Assembly: GCA_034430555.1 (NCBI GenBank)
Contig: DAOUEM010000362.1
Coordinates: forward strand, 1 to 64,000
Direction of reading: 5' to 3'
DNA: 64,000 bases
From: DAOTXK01 sp034430555
GTDB lineage: Bacteria > Chloroflexota > Anaerolineae > Aggregatilineales > Ch27
The position numbers were made by a program, and so were the translations under genes. Below are positions 58,363-64,000 of the stretch, piece after piece. The notes beneath the pieces are model-generated. The model did no database searches and was not told the origin of the DNA. It was given only the letters and a program-made list of their open reading frames with translations. The stretch's first letter is position 1; each line of letters starts with the position of its first letter.

Positions 58363-58818
58363 ATGGCTGATCGCCTGCGCCTGCGCTTCATCCGGCGCGA
58401 TGAACTGCCCGCGCTGCTCGACCTGTACAACCACCTGCACGCCAGCGACGATCCGCGCCCGTCACCGGATGAGCTGGATCGCCTGTGGGAGACCATCCAC
58501 GCCGACCCGCGCCTGCTGTACTTCGGCGGGGAGGTGGACGGGCGGCTGGTGGCGTCCTGCACGCTGTCCATCATCCCCAACCTGACTCGCGGCTGCCGTC
58601 CTTACGGCCTGGTCGAAAACGTGGTTTGCCATCCCGACTATCGACGGCGCGGCATTGGGAAGCGGTTGCTGCGGTATACGCTGGCCTACGCCTGGGATCA
58701 GGGCTGCTACAAGGTCATGCTGCTGACCGGCCGCCAGGACCCCGGCACCCTGCAATTTTACGAGGAGGCCGGGTTCCTGGCCGGGGTGAAGACCGGCTTC
58801 ATCGCCTATCCGGCCTGA
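58363..58818 (+). CDS. GNAT-family N-acetyltransferase
   Basis: 151 residues from ATG 58363, with GGGGGG upstream. The P-loop block is VVCHPDYRRRGIGKRLLRY (about 87-105), followed by GCYKVMLLTGRQDPGTLQFYEEAGF. A longer open frame reaching back to 57100 crosses the glycosyltransferase out of frame and is not the gene. Its 3' end overlaps the convergent pirin gene by 13 bases. A GTTATC-GATAAC inverted repeat (58313-58329) lies in its promoter region. Confidence 0.85.
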   Translation: MADRLRLRFIRRDELPALLDLYNHLHASDDPRPSPDELDRLWETIHADPRLLYFGGEVDGRLVASCTLSIIPNLTRGCRPYGLVENVVCHPDYRRRGIGKRLLRYTLAYAWDQGCYKVMLLTGRQDPGTLQFYEEAGFLAGVKTGFIAYPA

Positions 58819-59630
58819 GGCTGCTGCCCTTCCAGGAAGCTGGGCAGGTAGAAGCTCAGGTAGTGCAGGGGGGTCTCCGGACCGGCGCTGATGCTCGTCG
58901 CGGCCATGTTCGGGCTTGCCACGATCACATCGTACTGGCCCAGGGCCGGCGCGCTGCCGTTGTGCCCGGCCTGCCCGATTCCGTCTGTAATAGCGTGACC
59001 ACTTCCATCTGTAACGTACAGGAACAAATCTTCGCCCTCGCGCGGCGCTTCGATGGCCGTCGAGCCGCCGGCGGCGACCATGGTGGCCGTCAGCCGTCCG
59101 TGCATGTGCTGCGTCATCGGCGAGTCGTCCCCGATCAGGCTGGTGATCGTGCCGTCCCCGCTCTGCCGGACCGGCAGTTCGCCGCGCCCCACCTGCTGGT
59201 AGTGCGGCTCCTGGTCGCGGTACTGCGGGTCGGCGATGTACCATATCTGGATCACGCGGGCCGGTTCGTCGCTGTGATTCAATTCCTGGTGTTCGATCCA
59301 CTGGCCGGAGAACATGCGCTGTAATTCCCCCGCCTGGATGTCTCCCTTACCGCCGGTAGTGTCCTCGTGGCTGAGCGTGCCCTCCAGCACCCAGGTGTAA
59401 ATCTCCAGGCCCCGGTGCGGGTGCCAGGTGAAGCCGTTGCGCGGCGCGATGCGCGTCATGTGCGCGGTGAGCATCCCGCTCAGCCGCTGCAGGGGACTCC
59501 AGCCGCCCACCGCGAAGTGCGAGTGCAGCCAGTGCACCGGGTGGATGGTAGGGAAGGCGTCCGCCGGGAAGTGCTGGAACGGCTCGGCGCGCACGAAATT
59601 GGGGGCGATGGCGGTCTCCAATAAATACAT
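58806..59630 (-). CDS. Pirin-family bicupin
   Basis: 274 residues, typical pirin length. The metal site lies in FTWHPHRGLEIYTWVLEG (His70, His72) and the later IEHQELNHSDEP (pirin HSE region); PVRQSGDGT and the C-terminal second cupin complete the fold. Pirins include quercetin dioxygenases and redox-linked transcription cofactors; this one may be an enzyme. ATG 59630. Confidence 0.88.
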   Translation of the reverse strand: MYLLETAIAPNFVRAEPFQHFPADAFPTIHPVHWLHSHFAVGGWSPLQRLSGMLTAHMTRIAPRNGFTWHPHRGLEIYTWVLEGTLSHEDTTGGKGDIQAGELQRMFSGQWIEHQELNHSDEPARVIQIWYIADPQYRDQEPHYQQVGRGELPVRQSGDGTITSLIGDDSPMTQHMHGRLTATMVAAGGSTAIEAPREGEDLFLYVTDGSGHAITDGIGQAGHNGSAPALGQYDVIVASPNMAATSISAGPETPLHYLSFYLPSFLEGQQPQAG

Positions 59631-59829
59631 CAGTTACGGCCTTTCCTTACCTATACCAACAAGGATTTTGATCGGTTGACTAGGCGGGTCGTGTAGGGGC
59701 GACCGGCTGGTCGCCCATGATAGGCCGCCTGTAATTCTATTCCATCATGCTGAAATTATGCTGATATAGATATATAATATCCATAAAAACCTGCCGCCGA
59801 TGCCCATTCGAGCGCTGTCCGTGGGTGGT
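59631..59829. other. Intergenic region upstream of the pirin gene
   Basis: No gene seen. It holds a perfect hairpin, GGGCGACC (59697-59704) and GGTCGCCC (59709-59716), preceded by GTAG, resembling a dispersed REP-like element, and an AT-rich stretch around 59755-59795 that may carry the pirin promoter on the minus strand. It runs into the 61-bp repeat array. Confidence 0.5.
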
Positions 59830-60012
59830 CAGTCGTCTACCTGACGGGTGTAGAGATAGGCGCTGCCGCCGGCGTCTGATCGTGAGAAGCTATTTATCCG
59901 TGTTCTGTGTATACAGATAAGCGCTGCCGCCGGCGTCTTTTCGGGAGAGGTTATTTATCCGTGTTCTGTGTATACAGATAAGCGCTGCCGCGTTTGCCTA
60001 CCTGTGTGATCA
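59830..60012 (-). repeat. Tandem 61-bp repeats of a gene's 3' end
   Basis: Three units at 61-base period (about 59830-59890, 59891-59951, 59952-60012). The unit nearest the gene is its real end (GSAYLYTQNTDK then stop). The second reads KDAGGSAYLYTQNTDK and stop, the third SDAGGSAYLYTRQVDD and stop. About 40 bases are identical between the first two. Each copy keeps its own stop codon, so the repeats are outside the protein. Confidence 0.85.
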
Positions 60013-60664
60013 CACCCATCGCCCGCAGGCAGTAGGCCATCTGCTGGGCCAGGCGGCGCGGACAGCGCAGCGCTTTCGACAGGTCGCCGGTAGTAAAGGG
60101 ATCGGCCAACTCGTCCGGCAGCAGGGCCGCCATGTCGCCCGGCCCTTCGAACAACCGCCGTTCCACCACGTCGAGCAGCCGCCGCCCCTCGGTGACCCAG
60201 CCCTTGCGCCGCCAGCCGCGCCGGCCATCGAAGCGCCGCACCTCCTCCTCCTGGATCAGCAGCACCTCCAGCGAGAAGTTGGGGTGGGCCAGCAGATGCG
60301 GGAAGCTCACCAGTTCGCGGAAGACGTCCACCACCGCGCCGCGTTTGGGCGATTTGCGGCGGCTGCTCGGATCACCATCAACCAGCGGCAGCTTGACGAT
60401 CCATTTTTCGCGGGCGACAGGATGCACCAGCCGTACGGCGTGTTCCGCCGTCAGCGCCGCCAGCTTGCGCTTCATCTGGCTGAAGCCGCGCGTCTGGATT
60501 TCCACCAGCAGGTTGCCCTGCACGATGTCGATCACGTAGCCGTCCACCCGGACCTCGGTGGCGGCCTCCGGCCCGGCATACCACGTCTTGAGAGCGGCAT
60601 GGAGCAGGTTTTCGTTCAGCGTGCCGATGTGATTGGGCGGTGGCTGCGGTTGTGGGTCGGGCAT
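59951..60664 (-). CDS. Possible PD-(D/E)XK-fold protein with winged-helix C-terminus
   Basis: 237 residues. The first 100 resemble a restriction-endonuclease-like fold: TLNENLLHAALKTWY (conserved Glu in helix 1), DGYVIDIVQGNLLVEIQTR with an Asp and a Glu-x-Gln spaced like the active site, then RKLAALTAEHAVRLVHPVAREKWIV. A middle part carries RRKSPKRGAVVDVFRELVSFPHLLAHPNFSLEV. The C-terminal 60 residues form a winged-helix-like segment (DPFTTGDLSKALRCPRRLAQQMAYCLRAMGVI). It may be a sequence-guided nuclease or a regulator that kept the fold only. ATG 60664. Its last codons are tandemly repeated downstream. Confidence 0.65.
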   Translation of the reverse strand: MPDPQPQPPPNHIGTLNENLLHAALKTWYAGPEAATEVRVDGYVIDIVQGNLLVEIQTRGFSQMKRKLAALTAEHAVRLVHPVAREKWIVKLPLVDGDPSSRRKSPKRGAVVDVFRELVSFPHLLAHPNFSLEVLLIQEEEVRRFDGRRGWRRKGWVTEGRRLLDVVERRLFEGPGDMAALLPDELADPFTTGDLSKALRCPRRLAQQMAYCLRAMGVITQVGKRGSAYLYTQNTDK

Positions 60665-60849
60665 AGCGGCTCCGGGCGATCGGTGGATAGCTGTCCCCAG
60701 TATAACGCAGCCCCGGCCAGGGTGTCATCTGGCAGGTTTCTACCTGGAAAATTGCCAAATGCAGCACCGCTAAGAGCACCACTCACCGGAAGGATGTATA
60801 ATCAGAACGCGTGTATGTAACATTTTTGTTATCCCGAGGGAGAATACCC

Positions 60850-61911
60850 GTGACCGAACTGGCGATCAATGTCGATGCCGTCGTCGATTTCCTGCTGGGC
60901 CTGCTGAATACGCCCAGCCCAACCGGTTATCACGACGAGGCCGTGGCTTACGTGCGGGATGTTTTTGCCGGCCTGGGCCTGCCGGACCTGGCGATCGATA
61001 TCCTGCCTAAAGGCGCCCTCCGGCTGACCTGGCCTGGCCAGGCCGCCGACGCGCCGCGCGGCCTGACGGCTCACCTCGACACGCTCGGCTTGATGGTCAG
61101 GGCGATCAAAAGCAGCGGCCGCCTCAAGGCCACCAACCTGGGCGGCGTGATGTGGGGCGGCATCGAGTTTGAAGGAGTCACGATCCGAACTTTTGATGAT
61201 CGCCGCTACCGGGGCACGGTCGTGCCGGTCAATCCCAGCGTGCACGTCAACCGGGACATCCACAAGGCCGAACGCAACGCCGAGACCATGGAGATCCGCC
61301 TGGACGAGCGGGTGGACAACGCCGCCGACGTGCGCGCCCTGGGCATCGGGGTGGGGGATTTTGTCTTCCTCGATCCGCGGGTGGAAGTCGTCGCTTCCGG
61401 CTTCATCCGCGCCCGGTTCCTGGATGACAAGGCCGGCGTGGCCGCCATTTTCGGCGCGGTGCTGGCCCTCCAGGCTGCCGGGCAACGCCCCGCCCAGGAT
61501 ACGACCATCCTCATTGCCAACTATGAGGAAGTCGGGCACGGCGGCGCGACCGGTTTCCCGCCGGACCTGGCGGAACTGGTGGCGGTGGACATGGCCGCCA
61601 TGGGCGATGACCAGGCCTCGGACGAGTTTTCGGTGACCGTCTGCGTGAAGGACAGCGGCGGCCCCTACCACTTCGCCATGAACAACAAGCTGCGCCACCT
61701 GGCGGACGCCTTTGCCATCCCCTGCCAGGTGGATATTTATCCCTACTACGGCTCGGACGGCACTGCCTACTGGCGGGCGGGTGGGGATGCGCGGGTCGGG
61801 CTGGTGGGGCCGGGTGTGGACGCCTCCCATTCCTACGAGCGCACCCACCGCGACGCGCTGGAGCACAGCGCCCACCTCCTGGCGCGGTACCTGCTGGATA
61901 CGGAATCGTAG
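60850..61911 (+). CDS. M42-family metallo-aminopeptidase
   Basis: 353 residues. Metal ligands in order: His in TAHLDTLG, Asp in RFLDDKAGVAAIFG, catalytic Glu pair in ANYEEVGHGG, Asp in VAVDMAAMGDD and His in SYERTH. LLNTPSPTGY opens the protein. It is close to the M42 peptidases found in N-acetylglutaminylglutamine-type osmolyte clusters, but no such cluster is here. I chose GTG 60850 (GAGGGAGA upstream); a TATAAT is at 60797-60802. Confidence 0.87.
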   Translation: MTELAINVDAVVDFLLGLLNTPSPTGYHDEAVAYVRDVFAGLGLPDLAIDILPKGALRLTWPGQAADAPRGLTAHLDTLGLMVRAIKSSGRLKATNLGGVMWGGIEFEGVTIRTFDDRRYRGTVVPVNPSVHVNRDIHKAERNAETMEIRLDERVDNAADVRALGIGVGDFVFLDPRVEVVASGFIRARFLDDKAGVAAIFGAVLALQAAGQRPAQDTTILIANYEEVGHGGATGFPPDLAELVAVDMAAMGDDQASDEFSVTVCVKDSGGPYHFAMNNKLRHLADAFAIPCQVDIYPYYGSDGTAYWRAGGDARVGLVGPGVDASHSYERTHRDALEHSAHLLARYLLDTES

Positions 61912-61964
61912 GAGCGACGCGGACGCTTCCGAGTCCGGGCGGTCGTCCGAAGCAAGCCGTCTGC

Positions 61965-63269
61965 TTATCCCGCCGCCGGGGCCTCCGGCGACGCTTCTGC
62001 CGGGGCCTTGATATAGCGCAGGACCACGAACAGCGCGCCCACTACCATCACCAGCGCCGTGACGAACAGGACCTCGTACCCGGCCACTTCGGCGATGGTG
62101 CCGCCGATCAAGGGGGCGCTCAGCAGCGAGATGGCCGATACGGTGTTGAAAAGGCCGGTATACACCGGGCGTTGGTCGGGTGTGGTATGCATGATCACCC
62201 AGTTCAGGTAACTGCTGAACAGGTTGCTCAGGGCGATGCCCGAGGCGAAAAATCCCAGGTACAGCGGCAGCGGGCCGACCGCGCCGGCCACCAGCGCCGA
62301 AACCGGCAGCAGCGCCGCCGCCACCAGCGCCAGCCGGATAAACTGCAAGTTGTGGCGATTGCCCATCCAGGAGTACACAAAGGCCCCGAGTAACGCACCC
62401 AGCGTCTGCATGGCCAGCAGGTTGCGGACGGCGACCCCGCTGACGACGCCCAGCTGCACCGTCGCAAACCCGATGTAAAAAGGACCGGCCATCATGTACA
62501 GGCTGGACAGCGCCCGCGTGATGATCATGGCCCGGAAGGCCCGGTCCTGGCGCAGGACCCGGCCCAGCGCCGGGAGGTACTCCCGGAAGCGGGGCGCTTT
62601 GACGGTGGTCGGCCGGTTGGGCAGCTCGCGGATGAACAGGCAGGGGATGATGGACCCCACGAACAGCAGGCCGGCGATGGCGAACAGCAGCCCGTAGTTG
62701 TTGGGGAAGCCGGGGCCGTCCTCCCCCAGGATAACCCCGACCAGCGGCGTGACTCCCAGCGTGATCAGGCCGCCGATGCCCATCATCAGCCCGAACATGC
62801 GCGCCCGCCAGCGGTTGTCCAGGCTGCTACCGATCAGCTCCACCCAGGGCACGCCGACGATCCCGTCGCCCACCGCCGCGATGCCGTAACAGACCAGAAA
62901 CGCTACCAGCACCGGGCCGGGCTGCTCCTCCCCCAGCACGATCAAAATCCCGCTGAAGGCCAGTATGGCGAAGCGCACCGGGATATTGGGGCCGGCAAAC
63001 CACCACTTCTTCCGGCTGAACTGGAGCAGGTACCGCGCCATAAACAACTGCGGCATCATCCAGCCGACCTCAAACAGGCTGCTCGACAGGCCGATCAGCA
63101 CCTCGGAGTCGGTGAGCTGGCGGATGAAATCGGGGATGACGGTGGTCGTCCCGATGATGCCCATCGCTATCGTGAACAGGATTCCATCGACTAAAAAGAG
63201 CAAGAAGTTGCTGCGGTAGGTGCTTTCCAGCTGGGCAGGGGAGAGCGTCTGCGCGGTCGAATCGGTCAT
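61965..63269 (-). CDS. MFS transporter
   Basis: 434 residues with about 11-12 membrane helices (FLLFLVDGILFTIAMGIIG, VLVAFLVCYGIAAVGDGIVG, MFGLMMGIGGLITLGVTPLVG, LLFAIAGLLFVGSIIPCLF, LIGGTIAEVAGYEVLFVTALVMVVG). The loop between helices 2 and 3 lacks a clear GxxxDRxGRR motif. ATG 63269 gives MTDSTAQTLSPAQL; a longer frame is less likely. Substrate unknown. It converges on the M42 peptidase. Confidence 0.85.
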   Translation of the reverse strand: MTDSTAQTLSPAQLESTYRSNFLLFLVDGILFTIAMGIIGTTTVIPDFIRQLTDSEVLIGLSSSLFEVGWMMPQLFMARYLLQFSRKKWWFAGPNIPVRFAILAFSGILIVLGEEQPGPVLVAFLVCYGIAAVGDGIVGVPWVELIGSSLDNRWRARMFGLMMGIGGLITLGVTPLVGVILGEDGPGFPNNYGLLFAIAGLLFVGSIIPCLFIRELPNRPTTVKAPRFREYLPALGRVLRQDRAFRAMIITRALSSLYMMAGPFYIGFATVQLGVVSGVAVRNLLAMQTLGALLGAFVYSWMGNRHNLQFIRLALVAAALLPVSALVAGAVGPLPLYLGFFASGIALSNLFSSYLNWVIMHTTPDQRPVYTGLFNTVSAISLLSAPLIGGTIAEVAGYEVLFVTALVMVVGALFVVLRYIKAPAEASPEAPAAG

Positions 63270-63402
63270 GCTGCGCCTGTGCTTTCGTACGGCGGATGAT
63301 ATTCGTGGCGGCGTGTCCGCCGGAATCATCCACGGGAAGGGTCAGGATGGCTTCACGCGGCTTCAAGATCAAGTCGGGTGCCGCCCACCAGCAGTGCGTA
63401 TT

Positions 63403-63918
63403 TTACCACGGCAGTCCCGACAGCTCGATCCGCCCCTCTGGCCAGGGACGATTGCGCAGCGGCAGCACCATGATCGCCAGGTCGGTCTGGACGTATTCAC
63501 CGCGCCAATCGGTGAAAAACATCGGCGCGGTGGTTTCCTGCCAGCCCAGCCCTGCGTAAAGGGAGACCCGATCCCGGATGCACAGCAGCAGCCCAAAGTC
63601 GGCAGTCGTAGCCCGGCGCATGTGATCGCCCGCACGACGCATCGCCTCGGAAGCCAACCCGCGTCCGCGCCACTCAGGCTCGGTGATCACCCCGGAAATG
63701 CCACCTAACGACACCGGCTGCCCGTCGACGGTCGACGCCTGTGCCACGATGCCCACGTGGCAGACCAGAATCTCGCCGGCCCAAGCCAGCACCCGCCAGC
63801 TTGCTGGGGCCAGTTGATCCAGCATAATGCCGAATTCGATGTCGAACCACTCGTTGATTAAGGCCGTGATGGACGGCGGCAGGTCGTCTGCTCGCCTGAC
63901 CTCGAAGCGGATTTCCAT
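63403..63918 (-). CDS. GNAT-family N-acetyltransferase
   Basis: 171 residues. GVITEPEWRGRGLASEAMRR (about 77-96) is the acetyl-CoA P-loop region; LLLCIRDRVSLYAGLGW is the C-terminal motif B. The middle reads like AAC(2')-type aminoglycoside acetyltransferases (HVGIVAQASTVDGQPVSLGGISGV), but the acceptor cannot be named. ATG 63918 was chosen over a TTG six codons upstream. Confidence 0.8.
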   Translation of the reverse strand: MEIRFEVRRADDLPPSITALINEWFDIEFGIMLDQLAPASWRVLAWAGEILVCHVGIVAQASTVDGQPVSLGGISGVITEPEWRGRGLASEAMRRAGDHMRRATTADFGLLLCIRDRVSLYAGLGWQETTAPMFFTDWRGEYVQTDLAIMVLPLRNRPWPEGRIELSGLPW

Positions 63919-64000
63919 GCCGGGAGTCCTCTGCAAGCGCGCCTTACCAGGGTAGGCCGGAAAACCATTCGTCTTTCCGGCGCTGAGAGTAATTGGCCCG

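Noticed and set aside
59830..60012. CRISPR-like array
   Set aside because: The units are contiguous 61-base copies of a gene end without variable spacers.

Overview
The window is GC-rich, densely coded bacterial chromosome. It most resembles a member of the phylum Chloroflexota (Anaerolineae-like). The grounds are a DUF6754-type gene beside an orphan MutL/GlmL-type ASKHA protein, several secreted SH3/FecR-like paralogs with three conserved N-terminal cysteines, a SpoVS homolog, a YchF variant starting GLPQSGKTT, tandem MurG/UGT-like glycosyltransferases and a CHASE4 multi-PAS kinase. This is a judgement from protein character, not a database result. I found no rRNA, tRNA, insertion sequence, prophage or CRISPR array.

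Layout. 1-5.1 kb: a partial gene, a GIY-YIG (DUF123) nuclease, a DinB protein, a sugar-nucleotide pair (cytidylyltransferase-GHMP kinase fusion plus a GDP-mannose 3,5-epimerase homolog) and a secreted beta-propeller. 5.2-12.5 kb: a large FAD/Fe-S dehydrogenase, then an accessory patch (8.17-10.93 kb) of a hydrolase, an overlapping pair of small unknown genes and a less GC-rich orphan gene. Duplicated fragments of the two flanking genes lie inside this patch. 12.6-21.4 kb: an M20 amidohydrolase, YchF, a decayed cupin gene, a GH1 beta-glucosidase and three tandem secreted paralogs. 21.5-28 kb: PHP phosphoesterase, spoVS, a 0.9-kb intergenic region, dnaA without dnaN, a methyltransferase and a TIR-membrane-propeller protein.

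30.2-40.9 kb is the most unusual block: a same-strand run of seven or eight genes that appears to start at a leaderless promoter. It encodes several membrane proteins, a 1,299-residue acidic protein with about a dozen Pro-Asp/Glu-Trp motifs, the MutL-like ASKHA protein without glutamate mutase subunits, a protein with a possible biotinyl/lipoyl-like core, and an acidic bitopic protein ending in a sortase-like LPTTG tail. It closes with a strong hairpin. I propose it as an undescribed envelope-associated complex.

41-53.5 kb is signalling and envelope stress: an ATPase-OmpR fusion regulator, a 1,536-residue CHASE4/PAS/GAF histidine kinase, a receiver-kinase hybrid, PspA, a Ser/Thr kinase with zinc ribbon, a coiled-coil membrane protein and an NfeD-like protein. 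53.5-64 kb is mixed housekeeping and accessory: acetyltransferases, phosphoesterases, YtxH, tandem glycosyltransferases with patches of near-identical DNA, a pirin, a possible PD-(D/E)XK protein whose 3' end is repeated in 61-bp units, an M42 peptidase and an MFS transporter.

A theme of the window is partial gene duplication: tail or head fragments of intact genes lie beside the intact copies at three places (8.1-9.4 kb, 9.9-11.0 kb, 59.8-60.0 kb).
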